Counted from the first letter of the stretch, positions 23,360-34,166 are shown. The stretch is 64,000 nt of DNA from Hydrangea macrophylla (GCA_033977485.1 CM066989.1:96615887-96679886); one strand, 5' to 3'. A program made the numbers and translations. Notes: generated by a model not told the origin, from the sequence alone.

Positions 23360-24276
23360 AGTATGATGAATGAAATGAATGGGAGATTGGGTGGAGAAAA
23401 GAATAACGAATAAAAAGAGAAGTAGAAATTCCATCACATACTAAAAAGCATACTCTTCTCTACAACACCCCCACCTACTAAATAAAAGCCATAATTCAAA
23501 GTCTTGAAGATTCTCAACAATTGATTTGAACATGAAAGTGTGAGTTGAGTTGTCCACGGTATTTCGCTCCTCTAGTAAGTAGTATTCCATTCATGAGACT
23601 ATACACTCTTAAATATCCGTTTTTCTTTGAGTCAAGTATGAAAGCATTAGTACTTAGAATATCATCCTTATCAAAGCTTTCATACGATGTGCGATCATTG
23701 TAAAGCAAGTTTCTGAGAGACGTTCTTTTTTAGTGTGACCAATGTGAGAATTGAGCTAAAACTGCAAGTTTCAAAGTACAATAATCTAGATAACTCTTAA
23801 TAAGGGTTGGACGCATGGTTGTTAATTCCACACACACACGGGTGCATGATGGTAATACATTTGTATATTTTACTTGGTAATATAGGGGAGCATGTGGATC
23901 TCTTTCATGGATTGATAGAGGATATTATATTCTTGTAGAGTTGAATTAACAGTTTAATGGAAGGGGAAATTCTACAAGTTATTCTAAATCTTTCTTGAGC
24001 TTAAAAGTGGAATTTTGTGGGTATATTCACTGCAAACCCTCACGAGACAACACTCGTCCACTTGGGGGAACCTAGGGGTTTAACGGCTTGTTGCATTCGC
24101 TAAATGCAACCGCGATTCCTGCGAAAGTGAGTTAGGATTTTTTCTCTCTATCTTAGTTTAGGTTGTTTTTAGTTTTTCTTTGTTTCTTAGTCGTGGTAGT
24201 ATTAGTTTAGGAGTTTTTAGTTTATTTTTATTTTCGCTTTATCGCTAGGGACTAGCAATAAGCTAGTTGGGGGTTG
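22168..24276 (+). other. Athila 3' noncoding region with A31 run and polypurine tract
   Basis: About 2.1 kb without a credible gene. It holds a 31-base A run (23327-23357) and a block near 22890-23060 (GTGAGCTTTTGAGCC) shared with the older Athila at about 27020. Another block at 24030-24130 (CACGAGACAACACTCGTCCA) is shared with the older Athila at 28284. It ends in the purine-rich AGTTGGGGGTTG that primes plus-strand synthesis. Conservation between two Athilas suggests packaging or RNA-processing signals. Confidence 0.7.
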
Positions 24277-24529
24277 TGCAAAGCGGGGGTATTTGTACAA
24301 TACAACCGCGCTAAAAGGAAGAATTGTATTAGTTTTTATCACAACTTCCCGTGTTATCCGCAATTTGCATTACAAGGCTAATTTTTATACAGTATGATTA
24401 ATCTATAATAAGTTGTATTGTTTTAGTTGTTGTTTATGCAGATCACTGCTGTGCGGACTAAACAGATGAACATCAGAATAAATGGAATGCTGGAATGCAA
24501 ACAAAAGAAGTCAAAGCTGAAATGTGGAG

Positions 24530-24639
24530 TTCGATCGCTCTAAGAAGGTTCGATCGATCGAACGTTCGATCGCTTGAAGAGTGTTGAAGCGCTTGAAGAT
24601 CAAGGGTTCGATCGATCGAGATCAGTTCGATCGATCGAA
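24530..24639. promoter_or_regulatory. palindrome array 1 copy, 3' LTR
   Basis: Copy of 11584-11693 in the 3' LTR, with the same six sites and spacing. Confidence 0.85.
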
Positions 24640-25133
24640 CGGGGTATTTCCAGTAACATTTGCGTGCGCAGCAGAATGCGGGTTTTAACCCTAGTGCTTT
24701 AGGTTTTCTATTTATATGCGTTTTGTACACGTCCATAAGGACGCCCACTTTTTGGTTTTAACAGTTTATAGAGAGATAGAGAGTTTGTTTGGTTTTTGTA
24801 GGTTTTTCATTGAATTTTCATATTGTGGATTGGATTTCTCGAAGTTTATACAAGTATCTTCTATTCCAGGTTATCTATATACTGTTCATTCATACTCTGC
24901 ACGTAGTAGGAGTAGTTTAATCAATCATCTCGTGATATTGCATGCTAAATATTGGTAACACCATAGTTTTTAGATTTCTCATGAAAAACTCACAACCAAA
25001 CAGAGTATTAATGGTTTCTTACGTTGAAAATAGTTCTACGACACTCCAGTCAATGTCTGAGTAGTCCCAGGTTGGGAGAACACGATGAAACAGTGATCTC
25101 CAGCCTCTGCCATGCAGCAGAATAATCGCTGTG

Positions 25134-25252
25134 TTCGATCGATCGAAGTTAGTTCGATCGATCGAGCCAGAGACAGTCAAGCGATCGAAGTCAGTTCGAT
25201 CGATTGAGGGATGAAGGTCTTCGATCGATCGAAGGCGCGTCGATCGATCGAA
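25134..25252. promoter_or_regulatory. palindrome array 2 copy, 3' LTR
   Basis: Copy of 12190-12308 in the 3' LTR, with the same six sites and spacing. Confidence 0.85.
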
Positions 25253-25912
25253 CTCCCTGATTCTTGAGGATGTTCCCTGCAGTATTCCAGGACCTTTTGT
25301 CTTAAGATGTGTTATCATTCTGTCCCAAATAAATGCTCAGTTTGTCAAAACAGTTTTAAAACTAAGGCCCTAAGGCATTTTCTTTCAATACATTTTGCAA
25401 ACCATCTTCAATGCTAATACCATTGAGGATGCGAGTCTTAACTATTGAATTAAACCGCTTTTGCGTATTTTAATTTAACTGTGATGATATGGTCCCGGTC
25501 ATGAAAGGGCCATGGATTCTTTATTTTTAGAGGAATACGGAAAACTGTAGGTAATGTACTCCATTGTGCTTCAAGGCAAATGCATGGTAGATGGCTAGGT
25601 TACTGCGGATTCGTGTAATCCCAACACTTTCTTTTAAAGTTAAACACTCTAATTTTAAGTACTGTTTTAATTAGCTAGTTAGATTGTTTAGTTAATTTTA
25701 ATTATTTTCATTAGTAATCCTAGTTTGTGGAACTTTGTGTTCTGCACCATCGTTCAAACTTGTTCATTTTATTTTGCTTTCTTTTAGAGGATAGTCTAAT
25801 TCAATAGGTCAGCACCTTCCCTGTGGGATCGACCTGGTCTTACCAGATATTACTTGCACGTCTACCTACACTTGGGTATTGCACAAGAGCGCACAAGATT
25901 TTCTTCGTGTCA

Positions 25913-25917
25913 GTCTC
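25913..25917. repeat. right target-site duplication GTCTC (Athila)
   Basis: Matches 11326-11330 exactly, which shows that both LTRs belong to one insertion event. Confidence 0.95.
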
Positions 25918-25987
25918 CCTAGTGTCTTCAAGGGTACGAAGTCCGAGTTATGGCCTCCATAAGTCTTGAGCTAGGGCAAAGGGCATG

Positions 25988-26254
25988 TTACGCGTGCGGC
26001 CCGCTCGCGCGACAGATTCTCGCACAGCTCGCTCACGTGAGTTTGTGCCTTAGGAAGTTTTTCAAGAATTTAATTATATGTACCCTCAACATCAGGTCAC
26101 GCTTCAAGTTACGTGCGCTAGGGGTATTCGCCCGAGTGGCCCGCTCGCGCAATTTATTAACTTTAAAATTCTTTTTCATTTTATATAAAGCAGGCCTCAG
26201 CTTTACCTCGCGGAGGGACTCGCGCGCGTGAAGGTCGCTCCCGCTCGCGCGAGA
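25988..26254. promoter_or_regulatory. CG-rich motif clusters flanking a TATA box (older Athila internal promoter)
   Basis: Variants of GCTCGCGCGA (including CTCACGTGAG and CTCGCGCGAG palindromes) cluster at 25988-26041, 26109-26153 and 26217-26254. A TATATAAAG box (26182-26190) sits between the second and third clusters. This repeats the young Athila layout of motif array, promoter, motif array, with a different motif. Confidence 0.6.
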
Positions 26255-28455
26255 TGAGGATTTTTGTGTTTTTCTCTCAGTTCTCTTACCATCTTTCTTA
26301 CAAACCTGGTCAGTTGTTGGTTCTTTTCTGTTTGTTTTCTTAAGCCCTTTTAGATCGAGTCATTCTTTGTTTTGATAATTCCGTTTATGCTTGTTCTTTT
26401 CGGTTTTAGTTTAGTTATTTTTAACAAGTATGCCACGGTTGGCATGCATACATATATATATATATTTCTATTATCTATCACTGTTCTTTTGTTTATTAAT
26501 TTTCTTTTGTCATGTATTTTGACAGGTGAATTAGTCGCTCCATTTGGAGCAATTGAATTTTATCACCATATTCATATACGTTTATCTAGTTTATGAGTGC
26601 CGAGATCGAGGTAATGTCGTTCCTTCCTTACACACTCTCCTTTCTTTCATTTTATTATTTCATTAGGGACAGAAAGGTTTAGGTTTGGGGGTATGCATTC
26701 ACATGCACACTCTTATGCACCAATCTTTCAAAAAATTTGAAACTGTGCTTAAATAAACGATGTTATCGACATTTTTGGAATCTCGAGTCGATACTTTTTG
26801 TTATGTAACTTGGATTGTTATAGAATGGTAAACAAGGAAAGATATGGTTAAACATTTGCTGAAGTCATGATCCGACGTTTAGGATATGTATCATTCGAAC
26901 CGTAGTTTTATATCATAGATTTGCACACAAAGCTATGCACTGTACGTAGTCGCTTGAATACATGTTTAATGTGAACTATAATATGATTTGCATTTCTAGA
27001 TAACACAAGGTGGAGACTATACCCAATGAGCTTTTGAGCCTATCTTTCTTTTTAGAGGGTTATAAATGCATTTTGTGTTTGTCGAATTTCATTGAAATAG
27101 CGCATCAACATGTTGTTTAGTCTCATTATTCTTGTTTTGGTTGATAGTCAAGTCAAAATATTTGTTACCATGCTAAATAATCTTCCGTCATAAACGTTGA
27201 AGAACCGTATCACCCTAGGATGTGATTTTAGGGCATCTTTGTTTTTCACCATTTTTACCATTTAACCTATCCATAAAATGATAAATTTCCTTAGTTCGCC
27301 CCTTTGAGCCGTTAAAATGCCTATTTTCTTTAATCACCATTATCCTATTTTTGCTCCAACCTGGCCAACTTGGAGTTCACCACTGAGAGATTCGTCAACT
27401 TTTAGTATTGATAAGGCGGTGTGTCGATTGAGAAGAAGAAGAAAACAAGATGATGTTTGGGGTAGTTGCCTTGGTATTCAATGAATATTCATTTCAAATG
27501 CAACGAAAAGGAAAAAGAAAAAGGTTGGAAGAAAAGAAGGAAAAAAAAAAAGAAGAGGAAAGAAATAAAAAGAATTATGAAAAGAAGAGTATGAAAAGAT
27601 AAAAGTTGCTAGAAGAATGAATGCAAGAAATCGAACATGCCTTACAATGCCATTCTGAAGATTGCTTAATGAATCCTTTCTATTCTTTTTCATTGCCTGA
27701 GCCACGTTACAACCTTTGAAAAGTCCTATTTGATCCTAAAAAACATGGTTTGGATATGTAAATGATGGGAGGGGGATTAAAACATGGTAACGATTAATTT
27801 TTCTTGACTATTGGCGTCCTATCCATGAGACTACTGTTCTTTCATGTTATGCATCTTTTTCGAGTCATATGTGAGCGTTTCTCATTTTGAAAACATATTT
27901 CTTTTGCTCCCATATACTAGAGAGATTACACATGTTCTGAGCGTTTCACTTGAGAGTGTAATTAACATTGTGAGATTCGTAGTCGAAGCATAGTTGGATG
28001 GTTATCCGAGTTATATTCCAAGTTCATAACATGCGCGTGCTCATTTGACTACCACATCACACACGTGCAATTATATGAGAAACCCTATTGATTTATACGA
28101 TGCATGTGCTTGGGATTGCTCTTCGTGACGTAGTTGGACGTTTGGTTTCGCTTCTTCTTGTTCGTTAATCAATTTCAAATCACTGTTTTATGATAAAGAG
28201 TATTGAACGTTACATTTTTCATTTTTAATAAAACTTTTTAAATTTATAATAAAATAAAGATGGTTGTGGGTGACTTGTTGACGACCTCTCACGAGACTTC
28301 ACTCGTCCGGCTAGGGACACCTAGAGGTTTAAAATGCTTGTTGCACAAGCTAAGTGCAATCGCGATCCATGCGAAAATGGAGTAGAATTTTTATTAGTAG
28401 TTTTATTTTTCTATTCTTTTTGCTCGAGGACTAGCAAAATGTAGGATTGAGGGTG

Positions 28456-29734
28456 TGATCAGGAGTGAACAAGTCCTAATTACACGCCTTAGTTCACATT
28501 TATCAGCACCTTTTATGCTATTTTCGTGTACTTTTACTTTGTTTTCTATTTTCTAGCCGGTTTTGGAAGAAAGCAAGGGTTCTAGGCTAAATGGGGTGCA
28601 AAAACAAAATAAAAGAAGCAAAAAAAGCCACCTTGAGCGAGCGGCGTGCTCACGCGACATTCCAGCCCATTGCTCGTGCGGCCCGTTCGTGCGACCTCTC
28701 AAAATCGCGCTCGCACAATCCGTACAGAAAAAGTAAAAATGCGTATTTCTGTGTGCTGAAGATCCCTATGCAAACAAAACTGCCTAATTACGTCCAGAAT
28801 GTAAAATACAGCAATTTTAGTGCGAATAGGTTTAGGAAAGCTCTCTAATCCTTCCAAAATCTATATATACTTTATTTTAAATCAATTTTGGGGTACACTA
28901 TACACATCCCTCAACAACTAAAACTTCAGCCATTGAAGAGGGAGAAGCAAGGAGAAGAAGAAGAAGACCAAGGATTCCCATGGCCTCCTCCATTAACCTC
29001 TTGCCATTCATCGCTTCTATGGCCGCTTAGACCGATATCTAGGGTTTCAATGAAACCCTAGCCAAGTACTAGGGTGTTATTTATGTTTTCCTTTTAGTTT
29101 TATTATGTATAGATGATGATTACATGTTTCTTATTGATTAAATCATTGCTTTCAAAGTTTACTCTTGTCTTAGATCTATTTTGAATGTGATGTGCTCAAT
29201 GATCTATATTTGCTGTGCTTGTATGGATTATTTTCATCTAATGGTACTTAATTGAATCGTGATATCAAGTAGCCGAATAGTTCATGCCTAGGAAAGACGG
29301 ATTGTGCCGCAACCCTAGTTTAGTGTGAGACAATCCGTGCCAACCGAAGATGAATTATGTTGGTGCTTGAATCGTAGTTATCTTCTTGACGGAGGGATTG
29401 GGCTCGTAGCTACAATTCCCCATTATTATCCAACGTAATAAGCTAATTAAATGCATAGATACCCTTATTATGAAACTAATGGTGGATTTGCAATCCTAGG
29501 TTCAGTACACATATTTATCAAAACAACTTTTAATTACTTTCATAGTTTAGATTTATTTCACTGTTCTTAGTTTAATTAAAATCAAAATCAAAATTCCATT
29601 TTCTTGATTAACCAAGTTTAGGTTTTCAAATTAAAGTGTTTTAATATTTCAATCTCTGTGGGTTCGACCTCTACTTCCACACTACAAATGTTTTAAAGTA
29701 GAGTATACATTTTATCTTGATTTTGACAAGATCA
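28456..29734 (+). repeat. 3' LTR of the older Athila (about 1.28 kb)
   Basis: It begins TGATCAGGAG after the polypurine tract. It contains the motif cluster 28633-28722, a TCTATATATAC box near 28861 and a U5 end with CTCTGTGGGTTCGACC, comparable to CCTGTGGGATCGACC of the young Athila. It ends TTTTGACAAGATCA. No primer site follows, consistent with a 3' LTR. The right end is inferred. Confidence 0.65.
28633..28722. promoter_or_regulatory. CG-rich motif cluster in older Athila LTR
   Basis: It contains GCTCACGCGA, GCTCGTGCGG, GTTCGTGCGA and GCTCGCACAA. The paired unit CGTGCGGCCCGTTCGTGCGA (28675-28694) matches CGTGCGGCCCGCTCGCGCGA at 25993-26012. It lies about 140 bp upstream of the LTR TATA-like box. 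Confidence 0.6.
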
Positions 29735-29857
29735 GCAGTCCTCAACAGTCTTCTGCTCTACTACATGTCCTTCTTCTCTATGTCTAAATCAGTTATCTTG
29801 GAAATTGGAAGGCTACAGCAAAAGTTTTAATGGGGTAGAAATTCGGACCATAGAAAT
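29735..29857. other. short spacer between two elements
   Basis: AT-rich sequence with no feature recognised. Confidence 0.4.
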
Positions 29858-30523
29858 TGATACACCCAAAATTGGCTCTACTCTATGACCGAGCATTTCT
29901 ATTCAATGACCGGCCCCTATCCTGACCAGGTCGTGCTACATAGCATCATCCTGAGCAGTCTGGACTACCGGAGACATCCTTAGCGGTATATGCCCGAAGC
30001 CCGACCAACAGGTCGGGAAGACCGTGCAGGCACAGCTCGTCGCAGGGACAACTCACCCAGGCCCCGAGGCATAATCCAGAACATTCCAGACAGTTTCCTA
30101 CTCAAGTTAGAAGACTAATGGAAAGTGCAAATTGTTTCCAAATCCAATTAGGAAACCCTCTTGATTGATGCCAATCAATCCTAAATCAGATTGTCTTACT
30201 TAATCTATCTAAAATCCTTGTACAAGTAGGTCTCTTGCATCTATAAAAGAGACCACTCACCCCCATAGAAAGGGATCAACTTTTCAGTCTGCATAGAACG
30301 TCTATAGCAACCATAATCGTGCTCGGTCGACCAATAGTAGCTCCAAACTGTTGTTGGTTCACCAAAGGTCCTCGACTTTTTACAGTTAGTGAACGTGCTC
30401 AGACACACACGTGGACGTAGATTCCTTCATTAATAGGACCAAACCACATACAAAAAAATCGATCTCACACTCTCTCTTCTTAATCTGCTATAATTTATCT
30501 CTAACCAAATTCAGGCATCATCA
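29858..30523 (+). repeat. 5' LTR of gag-only element
   Basis: 666 bp, TGATACACCC to CATCATCA; matches 32942-33607 with scattered differences. TATA-like CTATAAAAGAG near 30242. Confidence 0.9.
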
Positions 30524-31194
30524 GCTTGGTGCCTTCTATGAGAATCAACAGATTTCTCAAAGAATAAATCTCTTAGCTGATAATCATGCTACCGAAGAAG
30601 ACTACCCACTAAACTATTCAGGCGGATCCGCCGGTCTCGACGCTGGCAGCAGTCGTCCTCACCCCAGAGCAAATTACTGTAGTTCTTATGCACCTCTTGG
30701 AGGGCTAGCATCGAACTCAACGGTAGATTGAAGCCCTACTAGCCCTACAAAGCAATCCACCAGTGGTCGGGAAACGGCCCAGGAACATTGCGCACGGTCG
30801 GGAACCAATCTTGACCAAACAACGTGCCCGAGCCCACCCGTCCTGCATTTAGGATGCTAGAGACATCAATAGTAGCCGTGCTACCCGAGAGAAGAGGTAG
30901 GACCACATGGCCCAGGAATCGGTCCAGGGTCACTTGGCCAAGAGCTGAGGAGATCTTAGGCACATGATCAGCTGGAGTCATAGCCGAGTCCGATCCCAGG
31001 GGACAGTACACCACCATGAGAAGGAAGCCTCTTTCACCAACCCGACCAACTCCCCGGATACAGGTCAGGAAGTTGCAATGGCCCGTATCGAGAATTTGAA
31101 GAAACAGATCGACGAGATGGCCAAAGAGCTAGGCCAGAATGCAACTCAGGACCGTGTCAATACCGAGACAGAGTCATCATTCTCTAGCTGAATC

Positions 31195-31955
31195 ACGAGG
31201 TTTGCCATCCCATGAAAATTCAGGCAGTCTCGCCTGGATTTATACAACGTCTCGGGAAGCCCGGTCCACCACGTCCGGACCTACAAGGCTCAGATGGCCC
31301 TGAGCACCAATGCCGATGAACTGTATTGCCTAGCCTTCCCCAGCACGTTGAAAGGCCCGGCTGCTCAATGGTTTCACTCCCTGAAGCCCCGGTCGGTCAA
31401 AGATTTCAAGGAGCTCAACAAACACTTTATTAGTTAATTCATAGGCATGCTTGACCGGCCGCAACCTGACACCCACCTACTCACCGTCAGACAATGGAGG
31501 GGAGAGTCGTTGAAGGATTACACTGATCAGTTCCACCAATAGAAGCTTTAAGTCCGCAACCTGAACGTGACAGTCGCCATTACAGCCTTCTGCTCAGGAG
31601 TTCAACACACAAGTGCACCACATTGTTTCACCGAAACCGACCGGCAACCTTGGTTGAACTCGCAGAAAGGGTTGGAAAATACATTAACACTGAAGAATTT
31701 CTAAAGACCAAAAACCTCGGACAAAAAAGCAACAAGCCTATAAGAAGTAAGCGAAAGCGAGATAATCTTGAGAAGAATAACGCAAAGGAGCCTGATTGTT
31801 CTAGCAGTTCCTTCAGTGTCCAAGAGCGGTCTGGGTCCGGCAGCCCCGACCTGACCTCCAGTTCACAGCGGTCAAAGTCCGGCATCCCCAACTCGATCTC
31901 TAGTTTGCAGCAGTCAGGGTCTAGTAATCCCGACCTTACCTCCAGCTCAGAGTGA
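31195..31955 (+). pseudogene. gag remnant of the gag-only element
   Basis: The text GSPVHHVRTYKAQMALSTNA and LAFPSTLKGPAAQWFHSLKP is the Gypsy gag capsid region and aligns with the Tat gag at 35610-35790. Stops occur near 31434 and 31540 and the frame changes near 31620. A serine-rich repeat (SGSGSPDLTSSSQ-like, three units) ends the readable part. There is no CCHC knuckle. It is not translatable as it stands; a functional relative may supply proteins. Confidence 0.75.
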
Positions 31956-32078
31956 CCAGGAGCCCGGTGATCCTGATCTGACCTCCTGGCTCCAATAATA
32001 GACGAGTCTAACTACAGTGGTACTTCTGCCCAATCATAGCACGAGGCTCCACGACCTGTCAGAGAGCTCCTGCAAAGA

Positions 32079-32193
32079 CCTCGGGATCATACCCGAGGCA
32101 TCCAGAAGACCTCAGGATTACACCCGAGGCACCGCCAAAAGACCTGGGGATCACACCTGAGGGATCTAAAAAACCTTGAGATCACACTCAAGG
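32079..32193 (+). repeat. four tandem hairpins with compensatory stem changes
   Basis: Four 20-nt inverted repeats lie at 32079-32098, 32110-32129, 32143-32162 and 32174-32193 (steps 31, 33, 31). The first is CCTCGGG-ATCATA-CCCGAGG and the fourth CCTTGAG-ATCACA-CTCAAGG. Both have perfect 7-bp stems although two stem positions differ, each change being paired on the other arm. The second has one and the third two imperfect pairs. Confidence 0.85.
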
Positions 32194-32289
32194 CATCAAA
32201 AGACCCTAGAATAAGAGGGAATAAGAACTACAAGAGGTCACACCGGGTATTTACAGGCCTTAAGGTTAACTAACTCAAACTCTTAGACA

Positions 32290-32720
32290 ACCCGAGCGCC
32301 TATAATACTTAGAGGTACCAACTTCACTTAGGCCCAAACTGACGATAGAGGAAATCCTCTTAGGTTGGCCCACAATAGAGGAGTGAAAGAAATCCCTAAA
32401 ATCCATATATTTTGGGTCTTCGCTTAGGTCTAAACCGACGATAGAGGTAACCAAAACCTCTTCGGTTGGCCCACGATAGAGGAGCAAAAAGACCCTAAAG
32501 TAATACGCTTTAGGTCGGCTTTTCTAACATGACCAAGCTCTTCTCCCAATAGTCTCGATGAAGGATAGCTGGGCAGAAGATAACCATCCTGGGGAGTTAA
32601 CATTGAAGGACCCTAAAGTAATATGCTTTAGGTTGGCTTTTCCAACATTATCAAGTACTTCTACCCAATAGTCTTGACGAAGGTTAACTGGGCAGAAGAC
32701 AATCATACTGGGAGCAAACT
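32290..32720 (+). repeat. further inverted and duplicated units in the 3' region of the gag-only element
   Basis: Two related units repeat: AAACYGACGATAGAGG ... GGTTGGCCCACRATAGAGGAG, and CCCTAAAGTAATAYGCTTTAGG (stem CCTAAAG/CTTTAGG). The second occurs near 32493 and 32610, each followed by a YGGGCAGAAGA block. This is a hypervariable 3' region of the kind known for Tat elements. Confidence 0.65.
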
Positions 32721-32941
32721 TAAGCAAAAGACTCCAAATTAGGCTGAGTCTCGACTCTTGGCCAATTCCCGAGCACTTAAAGATTCTGAACTAGGCTCTT
32801 AGCCAGTTCCCGAGAACTCACAAGACTCAGAAATTCCAAGGCAACTTTTTCGAGCACTCAGACAGTGGCAATCAGTATCAAACAGATTTACAAACTTGTC
32901 CCGATATAGCATCCAGCCAACCTTGAAAACTGGGGGGCAAT

Positions 32942-33607
32942 TGATACGCCCAAAATTGGCTCTAATCTATGACTGAGCGGTTCTATTCAAGGGCTGGCCC
33001 CTATCCCGACAAGGTCGTGCTACATAGCATCATCCCGAGCAGTCTGGACTACCCGAGACATCCCGAGTGGTATATGCCCGATGCCCGACCAACAGGTCGG
33101 GAAGACCGTGCAAGCACAACTCGTCGCAGGGACAGCTCACCCAAGCCCCGAGGCATGATCCAAAATATTCCAGACAGTTTATTACTCAAGTTAGAAGACT
33201 AATGGAAAGTGCAAATTATTTCCTAATCCAATCAGAAAACCCCCTTGATTGATGCCAATCAATCCTAAATCAGATTGTATTACTTAATCTGTCTAAATTC
33301 TTTGTACGAGTAGGTATCTTGCATCTATAAAATAAACCACTCACCCCCATAGAAATGGATCAACTTTTCAGTCTACATAGCACCCTTATAGCAACCATAA
33401 TCGTGCCCAACCGACCACTAGTAGCTCCAAACTGTTGTTGGTTCACCAAAGGTCCGCGGCTTTGTACTGTATAGTGAACGTGCTCAGACATACACGTGGG
33501 CGTAGGTTCCTTCATTGACAGGGTCGAACCACATACAAAAAATCGGTCTCACTCTCTCTCTCCTTAATCTGCTCTAATTTATCTTTAACCAAATTCAGGC
33601 ATCATCA
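32942..33607 (+). repeat. 3' LTR of gag-only element
   Basis: 666 bp, TGATACGCCC to CATCATCA, preceded by the polypurine tract. Confidence 0.9.
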
Positions 33608-34166
33608 AATGGGTTAAATGTTAAATGTCTGTCAAAGTAAATATTTTGCTAGGCTAGGCATTGGAAATCTTAAACACAAAAATAAGGCCTTACTCTTTAA
33701 GTGGGTTTGGAGATTTGGTTAAGAGATATCCACATTTTGGAAGATGATTTTTTGCTCCAAGTATTCTATGAACCAAGATTCACCTTGGTGGATCACTCCT
33801 ACAACCTCCAACCATTCTCCTTTGAAGACCATTCACAGTACGATTCCATATGTCCGTCACTTATGCTAAATGTGTCTCAAGACAAACATGTCTTATACTA
33901 TTAGGACTTCTTATGTTCTGTTATTATGGCTATGGATAATTAGAAAATCATAAAGCATATATACAAAACAAAAATAAAGTAGGACACTTATGGATGGATC
34001 ATTCACAATAAGACCATTCACAATAAGATTCCATATATCCATGGCATAACAAATTTATTAAAACTTTAAGAAAAATAGTTAAGTAAAAATGCACCGATTG
34101 ATAAAAGTGTAAAATATTTATGCACATTGGTACATTCATATTTATTATAGATATAGATATAGGTAT
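33608..34166. other. AT-rich spacer, no gene seen
   Basis: About 560 bp between two elements. It ends in a short ATAGAT-type repeat in which the Tat element inserted. No coding or repeat family was recognised. Confidence 0.5.

Larger units (their letters stand above)
11331..25912 (+). mobile_element. young, near-intact Athila-lineage Ty3/Gypsy retrotransposon
   Basis: Two near-identical LTRs (11331-12968 and 24277-25912) bound the element, flanked by a perfect GTCTC duplication (11326-11330, 25913-25917). Internal order: Asp-tRNA primer site, gag-protease-RT-RNase H-integrase in one frame, an acidic ORF, an accessory gene with a putative plant transposon protein domain, a long noncoding 3' region and a polypurine tract. 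The LTRs differ by one substitution (11785 against 24731) and a 2-bp GA indel in my comparison, implying very recent insertion. The DLGAS protease motif, Asp-tRNA primer and extra downstream ORF fit the Athila lineage. One internal stop and a T-run shift at the start are the only obvious lesions in gag-pol. Confidence 0.95.
24277..25912 (+). repeat. 3' LTR of the young Athila (1,636 bp)
   Basis: Same sequence as the 5' LTR apart from one A-to-G change and a missing GA. It is preceded by a G-rich polypurine tract and followed by the target duplication. Confidence 0.97.
25918..29734 (+). mobile_element. 3' end of an older Athila element, interrupted by the younger one
   Basis: Blocks at about 27020 and 28284-28380 match the young Athila 3' noncoding region. 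The tract GTAGGATTGAGGGTG is followed by TGATCAGGAG at 28456, the LTR start. No readable pol or accessory ORF remains in 25918-28455. The young Athila inserted at 11330/25918, so the 5' part of this element should lie to the left, but it is displaced by the chromovirus and was not found beyond possibly 11259-11330. Confidence 0.75.
29858..33607 (+). mobile_element. non-autonomous gag-only (TR-GAG-like) Tat-type Gypsy element
   Basis: Two 666-bp LTRs (29858-30523, 32942-33607; TGATACRCCC...GGCATCATCA) enclose only 2.4 kb. The interior has a degenerate primer-site region (30527-30545), a broken gag, tandem hairpins and a polypurine tract (ACTGGGGGGCAAT before 32942). No protease, RT or integrase is present. 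LTR ends, TATA context (CTATAAAAGAG) and gag sequence are close to those of the Tat element at 34167, which could be the type of partner that mobilised it. I could not identify a matching target duplication. Confidence 0.85.

Noticed and set aside
30745..31017. 90-codon minus-strand frame inside the gag-only element
   Set aside because: Overlaps the 5' part of the internal region, without family resemblance; judged a chance frame.
29853..33612. Target duplication for the gag-only element
   Set aside because: Left flank GAAAT and right flank AATGG do not match, so I did not claim one.
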